Assembly (NCBI GenBank): GCA_036387415.1
Contig: DASVTU010000039.1
Span: forward strand, 434,001 to 498,000
DNA length: 64,000 nucleotides
Direction of reading: 5' to 3'
Source of the DNA: DASVTU01 sp036387415
GTDB taxonomy: Bacteria > Acidobacteriota > Blastocatellia > Pyrinomonadales > Pyrinomonadaceae
Positions 24,824 to 34,788 of the stretch are shown piece after piece. Made by a program: the position numbers and the translations under genes. The notes below the pieces were generated by a model. That model worked only from the letters and a program-made list of their open reading frames with translations. It was not told the origin of the DNA and ran no database searches. Positions within the stretch are counted from its first letter, which is position 1. Each line of letters starts with the position of its first letter.

Positions 24824-26575
24824 GTGAACCGGGAACAAATCATGAGCATGGAAGAGAAAGACCAGGACGATGTGATGCAACGCCTGCTGGAATTGGGCGG
24901 CGATAAAAAGTATCTCACCTTCGATGATTTGAACCGCGAGTTGCCGGACAACGTTGTCTCGCCGGACGACATTGAAGACGTACTGCAAAAACTCGAAGGC
25001 TCCAACATTACGGTCGCCGATTCGGACGAGCGTCTCATCGAAGCGGCGGCAGCCGCCGCACCGACCGACGAGTCTGATGAAGTTTTAGACGAAGACATCG
25101 AACTTGACCTCTCCGCCGGGGCGTTAGAAAAGACCAACGACCCCGTGCGTCTCTACCTGCGCGAGATGGGCGTCGTCCCGCTCCTGACGCGCGAGGGCGA
25201 AGTCTCCATCGCCAAACGCATCGAACGCGGTCAAATCAAAACACAGAAAGCCATCTCGCGTTCGCCCATCGCCGTCAACGAACTGCTCTCCATCGGTGAC
25301 GATTTGCGCGCCGCCAAACTCAACATCCGCGACTACGTGATGTTCTCCGATCAGGCCGAATTGACCGGACAGGAAGACAAGGCCGACGAGTATCTGCAAT
25401 GGACGATTGAAGGCATCGAGAACATCCGTAAATCCTTCAAAAACGGGCTAAAAGAGTGGGAAAAGTTGCGCGCCGAGCAGAAATTGTTGCGCGGCAAGAA
25501 GTCGAAAAAGTTGCTCCGGCTGAAACGCAAAGTGGCGCGCACGCGCCTCGAAATCTCGCAGGAGATTAAGCAACTCAACTTCACCGAGCGAGCGCGTCAA
25601 CGCCTCATTGATGCGATTCGCAAAATCGCCAAAGAGATTCGCGTGGCCGAACGCGAAATCAATTCCTACACCGAAAAGCTCAACAAGAAACGCATCAAGC
25701 CCGAAGAGGAACGCGACTATAAGAAGCACATCACAAATGCGCGGCGTCGCCTCCAACAGATTGAAGCCGAACACAACGTTTCGCCCGTCGAGATTAAACG
25801 CTCTCTGCAAGCAATTGTTACGGGCGAGCACGAAACGGCGCAGGCCAAACGCGAACTAATCGAAGCCAACCTGCGTCTCGTCGTCTCCATCGCCAAGAAA
25901 TACACGAATCGCGGTCTACAGTTTCTCGACTTGATTCAGGAGGGCAATATAGGTCTGATGAAGGCGGTCGATAAGTTTGAGTGGCGACGTGGTTACAAGT
26001 TTTCGACCTACGCGACGTGGTGGATTCGACAGGCCATCACACGCGCCATCGCTGACCAGGCGCGCACGATTCGTATTCCCGTCCACATGATTGAGACGAT
26101 TAACAAACTGATTCGCACGTCGCGTGCGCTGGTGCAGGAGTTGGGACGCGAGCCGACGAGCGAGGAGATTGCGCGCAAGATGGACATCCCGGTGTCGAAG
26201 GTGCGGAAGGTGTTGAAGATTGCACAGGAGCCTATCTCTCTGGAAACGCCCATCGGCGAGGAAGAAGATTCGCATCTCGGCGACTTCATCGAAGATAAGT
26301 CGATTCTGAATCCGGCTGATGCCGTGGTCGCCTCGAACCTGCGCGAGATTACCGACGAAGTTTTGGCGACGCTGACGCCGCGCGAAGAGAAGGTTATCAA
26401 GATGCGCTTCGGCCTCGGCTCATCCGGTTCCGAACACACGCTCGAAGAAGTCGGCCAACACTTCGCCGTGACGCGCGAACGCATACGCCAAATCGAAGCC
26501 AAAGCACTGAGAAAATTGCGCCATCCGTCGCGTTCGCGCAAACTCAAAGCATTTCTCGAAGGGACGCGGCAATAG
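24824..26575 (+). CDS. rpoD: Principal sigma factor RpoD (sigma-70)
   Basis: A 583-residue group 1 sigma factor. Region 1.1 is visible near the N-terminus (LLELGGDKKYLTFDDLNREL), region 1.2 in VRLYLREMGVVPLLTREGE, and a basic, helical non-conserved insert at about 170-320. Region 2 is LRLVVSIAKKYTNRGLQFLD through FSTYATWWIRQAITRA, which binds the -10 element. Region 3 is present, and region 4.2 has LEEVGQHFAVTRERIRQIEA. The start is taken at GTG 24824; ATGs at 24842 and 24848 are alternatives. It is probably co-transcribed with dnaG and ends at the terminator at 26603. Confidence 0.96.
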   Translation: MNREQIMSMEEKDQDDVMQRLLELGGDKKYLTFDDLNRELPDNVVSPDDIEDVLQKLEGSNITVADSDERLIEAAAAAAPTDESDEVLDEDIELDLSAGALEKTNDPVRLYLREMGVVPLLTREGEVSIAKRIERGQIKTQKAISRSPIAVNELLSIGDDLRAAKLNIRDYVMFSDQAELTGQEDKADEYLQWTIEGIENIRKSFKNGLKEWEKLRAEQKLLRGKKSKKLLRLKRKVARTRLEISQEIKQLNFTERARQRLIDAIRKIAKEIRVAEREINSYTEKLNKKRIKPEEERDYKKHITNARRRLQQIEAEHNVSPVEIKRSLQAIVTGEHETAQAKRELIEANLRLVVSIAKKYTNRGLQFLDLIQEGNIGLMKAVDKFEWRRGYKFSTYATWWIRQAITRAIADQARTIRIPVHMIETINKLIRTSRALVQELGREPTSEEIARKMDIPVSKVRKVLKIAQEPISLETPIGEEEDSHLGDFIEDKSILNPADAVVASNLREITDEVLATLTPREEKVIKMRFGLGSSGSEHTLEEVGQHFAVTRERIRQIEAKALRKLRHPSRSRKLKAFLEGTRQ

Positions 26576-26602
26576 GGTTAATCGTCGCGGAATGGTAAAC
26601 TT

Positions 26603-26648
26603 GTGGCAGGTTTGAATCATCTAATTCAAATCTGCCACTTTGGTTTTT
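26603..26648 (+). terminator. Intrinsic terminator after rpoD
   Basis: GTGGCAGGTTTGAAT pairs with ATTCAAATCTGCCAC (one G-T) around CATCTA, followed by TTTGGTTTTT. It separates rpoD from the radical SAM gene 12 nt further on. Confidence 0.9.
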
Positions 26649-26659
26649 AGTGTTAACGA

Positions 26660-28546
26660 ATGTCGAAGCGAATCATCGAAAGTTATAAACGAAAACTCTC
26701 GACGGAGGAGGGTTGGACGCTCAAGCGCGGCGCAGAGCTTCGCGTCGCGTTGTGCTATCCGAATGTCTACGGCGTCGGGATGGCGAATCTCGGTTTTCAT
26801 TCGGTCTACGAGATTTTTAACCGGATTCCAGAAGTGTCGTGCGAGCGCGTGTTTCTGCCGGACGAGACGGAGATGCGCGAGTATGAGAAGACGGGCACGA
26901 CGCTGCTCTCTATGGAATCGCAGACGCCTGTGCGCGATTTCGACGTGCTGGCGTTTTCCATTTCCTTCGAGACGGATTACTACAATATGGCGCGCATGCT
27001 GCGACTCGGCGGCGTGCCCGTGTGGTCGAAAGACCGTACGCACTACGACCCGCTCGTCTTGATGGGCGGCGCGGCGTCGTTTCTCAACCCTGAGCCGATT
27101 GCCGATTTCACGGATGTCGTCGCCGTCGGCGAAGGCGAAATTCTTGTGCCGAAGTTGGTCGATGTCATTCTTGAAAATGCGTCAGAGCAGGGCACGAAGG
27201 AAGATTTACTCCTGAAACTCGCGCGCAACGGGCGCGGCTTTTACGTGCCGTCGCTCTATGATGTGGCGTACAAACAGGACGGCACGATTGAGGCTTACAC
27301 GCCGAAACAGGCGGGCGTGCCCGTGCGTGTCGGGCGCATGGTGGCGGCGGAGAATCCGAAGGAAGGAAGCCTGCGGCGCGCGATGCGTCGCGGCGACGCG
27401 GAGATTGTCGAGCAACTGAAAAGCGCAGACGTGTTTGCACCGTCCACGGTTATCCGCGCGCCCGAAGCCGAGATGGGCGAACGTTTTCTCATAGAGATTT
27501 CACGCGGTTGTTCGCAAGGATGTCGCTTCTGTTGGGCGGGCTTTAACTACTGGCCGCCGCGTGTGGTTCCGGCGCGTGACATCTTAGCCAAAGCCGCCGA
27601 GTGGCGCGGGAAGACAGACAAAATCGGTCTGGTTTCGACCGCCGTCTGCGACCACCCCGAAATATCAGAAATCCTTCAGGGCTTGCGCGCGATGGATTTT
27701 CGCATCTCGGTTTCCAGCCTGCGCCTCGACCAAATCGAAGACGAACTGCTCGACGCGCTCGTCGAATCGAACGACCAGCAAATCGCCGTCGCGCCCGAAA
27801 CGGGTTCCGACCGTCTACGCAAAGTCATTAACAAGAATCTGACCAACGATGAGATTGTGGACATCTGCGGCGCGGTGTTCGACCGTGGGATGCTGACAGT
27901 GAAGCTCTACTTGATGGCGGGTCTGCCGACTGAAACCGACGAAGATTTAGAAGAGATGGTGGTGCTCGTCGAACGCATCAAAGACCGGATGCTGGAAGCG
28001 GGACGGCGGTTCGGGCGCGTCGGCAAAATCATCCCCGCCTTGAACGGTTTTGTGCCGAAGCCGAACACGCCTTTCCAGTGGGAACCGATTTGCGAAGAGA
28101 AAGAGTTGAAGCGTCGTCTGAAATGGCTGAGTAAGAATCTCGCGCGCATCCCGAACGTCGAAGTGCGCGTGATGTCGGCGCGCATCGCGCACGAACAGGC
28201 GCTCTTTTCACTCGGCGACCGCTCTATCGCGCGTGTCATCGAAGCCATGACGCGGCATCGCGGCGACCTCGATGCGTCGCTTCGTGAAACCGGAGTCGAT
28301 GCCGGTTTCCACACGCGCCACATACGGCCTTACACAGAGGTGTTGCCGTGGGAGATTATCGACGCGGGGCTGTCGCGCGCCTTCATGGAACAGGAACATG
28401 CCAGAGCACATGCCGTGCGCTCGACCGCGCCGTGCCCGTCCGTCGATACGTGCACGCGTTGCGGCGTCTGCCCGACCACATGGCTCGCCGCCGCGCCCGC
28501 CGGACTCGTCCAACTCAACGGCATGACCGTCAGCAGCAACGCCTAA
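26660..28546 (+). CDS. B12-binding-type radical SAM protein (TIGR03960-like)
   Basis: A 628-residue protein. The N-terminal 200 residues resemble a cobalamin-binding fold (ALCYPNVYGVGMANLG, VLAFSISFETDYYNMARML). The radical SAM core follows with the Fe-S cluster motif ISRGCSQGCRFCWAG, and SVSSLRLDQI and APETGSDRLRKVINK as later core motifs. A Cys-rich C-terminus (CPSVDTCTRCGVCPT) may hold another metal site. The family is widespread and sometimes lies beside a TIGR03936-type partner or ribosome genes; neither is present here. The substrate is unknown. It converges on the eCIS cluster with a 44-nt gap. Confidence 0.9.
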   Translation: MSKRIIESYKRKLSTEEGWTLKRGAELRVALCYPNVYGVGMANLGFHSVYEIFNRIPEVSCERVFLPDETEMREYEKTGTTLLSMESQTPVRDFDVLAFSISFETDYYNMARMLRLGGVPVWSKDRTHYDPLVLMGGAASFLNPEPIADFTDVVAVGEGEILVPKLVDVILENASEQGTKEDLLLKLARNGRGFYVPSLYDVAYKQDGTIEAYTPKQAGVPVRVGRMVAAENPKEGSLRRAMRRGDAEIVEQLKSADVFAPSTVIRAPEAEMGERFLIEISRGCSQGCRFCWAGFNYWPPRVVPARDILAKAAEWRGKTDKIGLVSTAVCDHPEISEILQGLRAMDFRISVSSLRLDQIEDELLDALVESNDQQIAVAPETGSDRLRKVINKNLTNDEIVDICGAVFDRGMLTVKLYLMAGLPTETDEDLEEMVVLVERIKDRMLEAGRRFGRVGKIIPALNGFVPKPNTPFQWEPICEEKELKRRLKWLSKNLARIPNVEVRVMSARIAHEQALFSLGDRSIARVIEAMTRHRGDLDASLRETGVDAGFHTRHIRPYTEVLPWEIIDAGLSRAFMEQEHARAHAVRSTAPCPSVDTCTRCGVCPTTWLAAAPAGLVQLNGMTVSSNA

Positions 28547-28590
28547 TTCGTTTCGCACACGCCCGCACGCCGTTCATCCGAAGAAATTCT

Positions 28591-30309
28591 CTATACCTGA
28601 AAATACCTTCCGTTCAACAGACGGATGATGCCGTCTCTGACTAAAGAATCGAGTCGCGGCTGCAAACGCGGCGGGTCTATGAGCAACGCACCCGCCAACG
28701 TCTCAATCGTCTGACCAGGGTTCCTCATCAGTTGATACTGCGCTTCGTCGATGAGTCGCCGTTCTTCGTCGGGCGGCGGCTTCACGCCACCTTGCCTGTC
28801 GATATCTTCCAGTTTTCTTACTATGAGAGTGCTTTGCACCACATCGTCGCCGTCGGTGGCGATAGCCCACCAGCGAACGTAGTAGTTCTGCTGGTGCGGC
28901 GGGGATTCCGGTGCGCGGCGGCGGTCTTTGAGCTTGATACGAAAATCGGGCGAGGTCGGCGTGGAGAGCGCCATCAAGACGGGTTGCGCGTCGAAGAACT
29001 CCTTGAAGTCGCCCGTGTACATCTGTGCATTGTCGGTTCGCGCAAACTGTCGCGCGAGCACGATGGCGACGTATCCATCGCCTGCGCCGTGCCGGATGTA
29101 GGTTGAAGTGCGTTCTTCTTGAAATCCCACGTCGTCGAAAACGACGAGGCCGGTGGTGGTTTTTGTTCCGGCACTGCTTGTAGGAACAATCGCCGTGCTG
29201 CTGAACTCAAGTTGGTTTGCGCCCCTTTTCGTGATGGAGATATTGGCTCCCGCAGTGAACGAAATTTGTCCTTGCTCATCGGGCGCGATGTCGTTGATGC
29301 GTAGATTGTGTGCATGGTCTTCGCGCGCGAAACTGTTCATGCTGCCGACGCTCTTTTCGGCGGTGACGCTTGTCACGGTGGTAGCAGGAATTGTTTTGAG
29401 CGTAATCTTTTTGAGAGTTTGGTCGGGGTCGATGTCGATGGTGCCGTCGGAGACGAGGTTGATGTTATCGACGCGGCTGCTGTTGGTCTCATCGTTTCCG
29501 ACTTCGTTGATGCTTCGCAGTGCGCCGACTTGGAGCGCGTTCGTCCGGTGCGGGTTATCGAAGTCGGCGAAGTGGTCGCACATCAAGTCGTGAAGCATCG
29601 GGTTGTTGTAGACGACAGGACGGTATTTAGCGGTTTCGTCCGTCCGGTGCGTCGCGACGCGTGATTTGATTTCGATGACGGCGAGAAAGACTTTCGGGTT
29701 GTTGCATTCGCCGGGAGCGACGCGTAGGTGCTCGTTGAAATAATTTTGCGTGAGCCTGTGGCAGAGGGTATCGGCGTCGGGCGGCGACGGCTGTGGAGGT
29801 GACGCTATTGTCGCCGTCGCCTGCTTATGGGGCGGCAGGGTTTTAGTCGGCGCGTCGGTGCTCACGGAGAGTTCAAACGTCTCCAAGACACGATTGTAAC
29901 AACAGACTTCCTCGCAGCTTGAGACGTTGGCCGAAGCCATGATGGGCTGTCGCACACACTCTGCGTATTCGATGTAGAGATAATTCAGCCCTTCGCGCAT
30001 CAGTCCTTTGATTTCCGCTTTGCCGCTCCGACTCGCGACGATGAGATTGCCGCAGCAATCGAGCGCCGCGCCTTCCGTGAGATTCACGGCGGGCTTATCA
30101 ACGTCGAAGTTATCGGGCACGGCGACCTCTAAGCCGCAGATGATTCCCGCGCCGTGAAGCTGTCGGTTGAGGAAACTGTTTTTGCCAATCAGGTAACGCT
30201 GCTCGGTCTCGAAATCGCGGACGGTCATCGGCTTGCCGTAGAAATAACGATTACGTTCAAAGCTCGGCATCGCACCACCCGTCTCGTCAACACTGGTTTG
30301 TCTTGCCAT
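28591..30309 (-). CDS. eCIS fibre/baseplate-associated protein 2 with docking domain and C-terminal winged-helix-like segment
   Basis: 572 residues and the last gene of the injection cluster. Residues about 14-170 share a domain with the next gene: NRYFYGKPMTVRDF, GAGIICGLEV, a turn-rich segment, and a Cys-containing stretch (ECVRQPIMAS, then CEEVCCYNRVLETF). The middle has a tail-fibre-style SFAREDHAHNL motif and strand-rich sequence. The last 60 residues (QTIETLAGALLIDPPRLQPR, then LVRDGIIRLLNGRYF) look like a winged helix, unusual for a fibre. AAGGA precedes the ATG. The role is inferred from position and the shared domain; it is probably a peripheral baseplate or receptor-binding element. 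Confidence 0.7.
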   Translation of the reverse strand: MARQTSVDETGGAMPSFERNRYFYGKPMTVRDFETEQRYLIGKNSFLNRQLHGAGIICGLEVAVPDNFDVDKPAVNLTEGAALDCCGNLIVASRSGKAEIKGLMREGLNYLYIEYAECVRQPIMASANVSSCEEVCCYNRVLETFELSVSTDAPTKTLPPHKQATATIASPPQPSPPDADTLCHRLTQNYFNEHLRVAPGECNNPKVFLAVIEIKSRVATHRTDETAKYRPVVYNNPMLHDLMCDHFADFDNPHRTNALQVGALRSINEVGNDETNSSRVDNINLVSDGTIDIDPDQTLKKITLKTIPATTVTSVTAEKSVGSMNSFAREDHAHNLRINDIAPDEQGQISFTAGANISITKRGANQLEFSSTAIVPTSSAGTKTTTGLVVFDDVGFQEERTSTYIRHGAGDGYVAIVLARQFARTDNAQMYTGDFKEFFDAQPVLMALSTPTSPDFRIKLKDRRRAPESPPHQQNYYVRWWAIATDGDDVVQSTLIVRKLEDIDRQGGVKPPPDEERRLIDEAQYQLMRNPGQTIETLAGALLIDPPRLQPRLDSLVRDGIIRLLNGRYFQV

Positions 30310-30442
30310 CGTAAAGCATCCTTTTCCGGCGACTCAAAATGCTGGCCGACGCCTTTTGCAGTTGAGAATTTTTCAAAACATGCGCCGCAACGTCGGCGCG
30401 AGTACGCGTTGTTTCGCACGCCGACGTGCGCGGAGTTTTTCT

Positions 30443-33400
30443 TCAAAGCTTTTCCTTATCAGTTACAGGTATGCGCCCGCCGCCACGGTCGGGGTCGTCT
30501 CGCAGCTCCGCGAACGGACGGAAGATGAAATAGCGCGCTTGCAGCAAACTCTGCGGAATCTGGTCTCTGGATGATGCGAGGACACGGAATCCCAACGTTT
30601 TACCCGTGCCGTCAGGGCTGAGGAATAGTTGCGTGGCGAGTGCGACGGCGGGGAAACCTCGCCCATCCCTAGTCTCACGGTTATCGCCGTTGCTCTCTAT
30701 CTCGCCGAAGACGATGAAGTTCTCCTGAACCAAAGCGGCCTGGATATAAAACAGTTCCGATTCCTCCGGGTTGAGCGGAATGAAATCCGATTCGGCTCTA
30801 AAAGGATTGTCGGGAGGAACATGCAGGAACGCGATGCCGGAAGATGTGCCGGTGGTTCGAGTCGGCAGGGGATGAACGTGGTCGCTGCGCGCCGCGATGG
30901 TTGTCGAACCCGCGCTGCCGCTGACGCCGAGCGGTTGAGGCGTGTCGTTCGTAAACGACACTTCGATGTTGTCGGCATTGGCGATGAGACCCGCACCCGC
31001 GCCGACCGAAAGCGTGTCGTCGGTTCGAGCGAGGCCATCGCCCGCGACGATGTTCGGGGCGGCGCTATCGACGTATGCTTTCGTCGCGAGGTGTCGCGCA
31101 TCGGTCGGCTCTTGACCGCTGACGGGATTGAGGAAGCCGATGCTGTCTCCGCCGATGGTGCCGTTGAGACGGAAGCCCTGATTGTCGCCCTCGACGATGA
31201 ACTCGATGCCGCTATCGGCGGCGAGCGGGACGACGTGCGTGTGGTCGCTGCGCGCCACGGTCGCGTCGCCGCCGATGCGCCTGCGTTCGTCCAGAATGTC
31301 GGACGTAGCCACGGGCGGCGGCGGGTTCTCCGGGTAAGCAAGCGCCACGGCGTCTTCGCTCACGATGATGCCGTCGCCCTGCCCGACGGCGAGCGCGTCG
31401 CCGCTCTGGACGAGACCCGCGCCCGCCACGACGGGCGTCGGCGCGGGCGGGGCGAGAAAAGGCGTCCACCTTTCATCTGCGAAGAGGAAAGAGAGGTTGT
31501 CGTCTTCGACGAAGAGAGCCATGCCTTCGTTCGGCTCTTGAAACGTCCAACCCTTGCGGCTGCCGCCCCACGTCGCAATTTGATTGACATGCCCGCGCCA
31601 CGGATTGTCCACAACGTTGTCTACATCCAGAATCAAAAAGCGGTTGCCTCTTGTGAGCGCGTCGTTGGCGGGCGGCTTCTTGAGCCGCGCGGTCGTCACC
31701 GAAGCCTGCCAGTCGAGACCCGCGACGGCGGTTTCGATGGCCGTATCGACGTAATTCTTCGTGGTGAGATGTTCGTCGGCGACGGGTTCAGCGCCCGCGA
31801 CGGGGTGCCGGAAAACAATCGCGTCGCCGCCAATGTCGCCGTTGATGCGGAAGCCGCGACGACGAACCTCTAATCCTTCGGTTTCACCCCGTCCATCATC
31901 TACTTCGCTGCTGAATTCGATGCCGCTCCGGCTGAGCAGCGGAAACTCATGTGCGTGGTCGCCACGCGCGACGGTCGCGTCGTTGCCGGGGTTGGGCTCC
32001 GTGCCAATCGCTCGGATGTTTCGCGCGAGATTCTCAAACTCCAACCAAACCATATCTTCAGCGACATTCAATCCGGGGCTTCCGCCGACGTTGAGCACCG
32101 CGCCGTCGGCTTGAAGGCCGAGACCCGCCGCGACCGTGGGCATGGCGAGAAACGGCGTCCACCTCTCATCCGCGTAGAGATACGCGACGTTTTCGTCTTC
32201 GACGAAGACCGCCATGCCTTCGTCCGGCGCGATGAATTCCCACGCGCCTCTGCCAGTCCAGACAGCGATGCGATTCTGCTGCCCCCTCCATGCGCCCGTG
32301 AGCCTTTCTCTCAAGAGCAGGAAGCGGTCGCCCTTCTGCAATTCGTGCGTCGGGACTATCTCCGGCGGCGAATCGTCGCGTCTCGGCGTCGGTTCAAATG
32401 GAGAAGAAATTTCTTCGTCTCGCGACGCGTCGAACGAAGAACCGGCATCGTCACGGACGACGCCGCCTCCGCCAGCGTCGCCCTCCGTCGTTCCTCCGCT
32501 CGAATCGCTGGAAGGCGGACGCGGCGGGTCGCTGAGGTCTTTCGTCCTGACGGATTCCTGCCAGTCGATACCCGCCGCTCTCGCATCGACGTACTCCTTC
32601 GTCGTGAGATGACGCGGCGACAGGGGCGTCTGCCCCGACACCGGATGCGCGAAATCAATACTATCACCACCGATGCTCCCGTTGATGCGAAGATGCATTC
32701 TGAAACTGTCAGTGTCTTCCTCCGGTATCTCCGGCCCGGTATCAAGACTTTCGCGTTCGACGACAAACTCTAGGCCGCTCGCACGCGCGAGCGGAAGCGC
32801 GTGCGTGTGGTCGCCGCGCGCCACGGTGTCAGCCCTGCCGATGCTGCCGTGACCCCTGATTGGTCTGGTCAATTCCCTGTGGAAGACGACCGACACGCTA
32901 TCGGCATCCACGTCCACGCCCGCGCCCGCGCCGACATTGAGAAACGCGCCTTCGGCCTGAAGCCCACGCCCTGCCGTGAATTCGGGCGTGGCGAGAAACG
33001 GCATCCACTTCTGCTCGATATAGAGGTAAGCGATGTTCTCATCTTCAACGAAGACCGCCGTCGCTTTATCGGGTCTGGTGAAAATCCATTCGTCGCCGTT
33101 CCACGTCGCAATCTTGTTTTGTTGCCCCTGCCACGCGCCTTCCAGACGCTCCCTGTAGAGCAGGTAGCGGTCGCCCGCCTTCAAATCCTTGTCATCGCCG
33201 GGGCGCTCTGGTGGCAAGTCGTCGGTTAAACTTCGCGGAGTTTTTTTGCGACTCGCGGGCGGACTCTGTGTGTCGTCGGTGCTTCGGGTAGTTCGCGTCG
33301 GCGTCGACTCAGGAGGCGTCCTCACCTCTTTGCTTTTGACCGACTCCTGCCAGTCGAGTCCGGCGACGGCGCGGTCAACGTAGCCTTTCGTGGCGAGATG

Positions 33401-34753
33401 GTGCGGCTTTTCGGGAGTCTGGCCTGAGACGGTGTGGAGAAACTGAAGACTGTCACCACCCACCTTGCCGTTGATGCGTAGACGGTCGCCGCCGTCGTCC
33501 GACGGAAATTCGAGACCGCTGTGCGTGTAGAGCAACAATTCATGCGTGTGGTCGCCGCGCGCCACTGTGAACTTCGAGCCGGGCTTCGGATTCGGAGAAA
33601 TCGGCTTGGGATTTTCGCTCTCGGTGTCGCGAAAGGTGATGAAGGCGTGGCCGGGACGCGCCGTGCCGTCGTCGGCCTGAAGGCTGTCGCGCAGGCAATC
33701 GAGCAGTCGCCCGACGCGCTCAAGATTGTAGTGGCGCGGAACTCCGAGCACGTTGAAATCCGAGATGGCGCTCGGTTGACGGTTCGAGAAGTGCACCGTC
33801 ATCTCCGCCACATCGACACACGGCTCGTCCTCCATGCTCTCGCCGCAATCGCCGAAACGCTTCGACGCTTCGTTCCAACGCGCGTCCTGCTCGCTGACGA
33901 CTTTGACCGTCGAGACCAACGGAACAACTGAATTGACAAGCGTGATGATTCGATGACCCATCACGTTCAGCAACGGCGGCGCTTCCACCTGATAGACGTA
34001 GATGAAAAACTCCCCGCGTTGGAGGCTCACGGGCGGCGTCGGAAATTGTCCGGCCTGACCGTTTGGGAGCGCGGGCACGGGTTCGACTATCTTCCCCTCG
34101 CCCGTCGCCATTTCGACAAGGCTGATGCCTTGCACGTCTCTGAGCGCCGTGACCTTCAACGCGACCTCGAAGAGTTCCCCGCCGCGCACCCACGCGGGCG
34201 CGGTGCGCTCGATGCGGAGTCCGGCGCTCTCCTGCGTCTCGGTGCGACGGTTCAACCAATCTTCACAGAGATTGTTTGCAGCCACGTCGTCGCTCGCGGC
34301 GCGCAATTTGACGATGAAAGTTTCGCTCACGCGATTCGACTCGCAAACTTCGTCGCAAGGCGAAGACTTGACGGAAGGCACAGGCTCTTTCGGACACTCA
34401 TGGTAGTCGAGACAGAGGCGCACGCGTCGCTGCTGCGGCCCCGTCTCCGGCGCGTCGATTTTCAGATTCTTGACATCAATCTTTTCGGTTCGCAGCACCG
34501 TTATCTCCCGACCCAGTTGGTCGAAACCCACGCCCGGTTCAATCTCAATCTCGGTGGTGTCGGCGTTTCGCTTCGCCTTCAAACCGCAGACGATGCCATT
34601 GCCGAAAAGCAGTCGATTGATGAGCCAACGTTTGTTGTTGAAGTATTCTTGCTCTCGAAGAAAATCGCGCACGGTCATTAGCTTGCCGTAGAAATAGCGA
34701 TTCCGGTCAACGGTTTGTTTGAGAGTTTCCGCGATGTTCGTGTTCTGTGCCAT
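30443..34753 (-). CDS. Large modular eCIS tail fibre
   Basis: A 1436-residue protein. An N-terminal docking domain (NRYFYGKLMTVRDF, GNGIVCGLKA, CDEVCESNRVSETF) is shared with the downstream gene. From about residue 390 the protein is repetitive. Phage-fibre motifs VARGDHTH near 398, 646, 929, 1168 and 1290 are each followed by strand-rich LRING--GGDS sequence. Three of these lead to a TK-YVD--AG-DWQ segment and a DUF2793-like stretch (GDRFLL-RERL-GAW-GQQN, then VFVEDEN-AYLY). Pro/Ser-rich linkers separate modules. The C-terminal 130 residues are unique and may bind the target. A strong GGAGG lies before the ATG. It probably forms the trimeric leg fibres of the injectosome. Confidence 0.8.
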   Translation of the reverse strand: MAQNTNIAETLKQTVDRNRYFYGKLMTVRDFLREQEYFNNKRWLINRLLFGNGIVCGLKAKRNADTTEIEIEPGVGFDQLGREITVLRTEKIDVKNLKIDAPETGPQQRRVRLCLDYHECPKEPVPSVKSSPCDEVCESNRVSETFIVKLRAASDDVAANNLCEDWLNRRTETQESAGLRIERTAPAWVRGGELFEVALKVTALRDVQGISLVEMATGEGKIVEPVPALPNGQAGQFPTPPVSLQRGEFFIYVYQVEAPPLLNVMGHRIITLVNSVVPLVSTVKVVSEQDARWNEASKRFGDCGESMEDEPCVDVAEMTVHFSNRQPSAISDFNVLGVPRHYNLERVGRLLDCLRDSLQADDGTARPGHAFITFRDTESENPKPISPNPKPGSKFTVARGDHTHELLLYTHSGLEFPSDDGGDRLRINGKVGGDSLQFLHTVSGQTPEKPHHLATKGYVDRAVAGLDWQESVKSKEVRTPPESTPTRTTRSTDDTQSPPASRKKTPRSLTDDLPPERPGDDKDLKAGDRYLLYRERLEGAWQGQQNKIATWNGDEWIFTRPDKATAVFVEDENIAYLYIEQKWMPFLATPEFTAGRGLQAEGAFLNVGAGAGVDVDADSVSVVFHRELTRPIRGHGSIGRADTVARGDHTHALPLARASGLEFVVERESLDTGPEIPEEDTDSFRMHLRINGSIGGDSIDFAHPVSGQTPLSPRHLTTKEYVDARAAGIDWQESVRTKDLSDPPRPPSSDSSGGTTEGDAGGGGVVRDDAGSSFDASRDEEISSPFEPTPRRDDSPPEIVPTHELQKGDRFLLLRERLTGAWRGQQNRIAVWTGRGAWEFIAPDEGMAVFVEDENVAYLYADERWTPFLAMPTVAAGLGLQADGAVLNVGGSPGLNVAEDMVWLEFENLARNIRAIGTEPNPGNDATVARGDHAHEFPLLSRSGIEFSSEVDDGRGETEGLEVRRRGFRINGDIGGDAIVFRHPVAGAEPVADEHLTTKNYVDTAIETAVAGLDWQASVTTARLKKPPANDALTRGNRFLILDVDNVVDNPWRGHVNQIATWGGSRKGWTFQEPNEGMALFVEDDNLSFLFADERWTPFLAPPAPTPVVAGAGLVQSGDALAVGQGDGIIVSEDAVALAYPENPPPPVATSDILDERRRIGGDATVARSDHTHVVPLAADSGIEFIVEGDNQGFRLNGTIGGDSIGFLNPVSGQEPTDARHLATKAYVDSAAPNIVAGDGLARTDDTLSVGAGAGLIANADNIEVSFTNDTPQPLGVSGSAGSTTIAARSDHVHPLPTRTTGTSSGIAFLHVPPDNPFRAESDFIPLNPEESELFYIQAALVQENFIVFGEIESNGDNRETRDGRGFPAVALATQLFLSPDGTGKTLGFRVLASSRDQIPQSLLQARYFIFRPFAELRDDPDRGGGRIPVTDKEKL

Positions 34754-34788
34754 GATGATTGCCTCCGATTAAAAACTGTCTCCGAATT

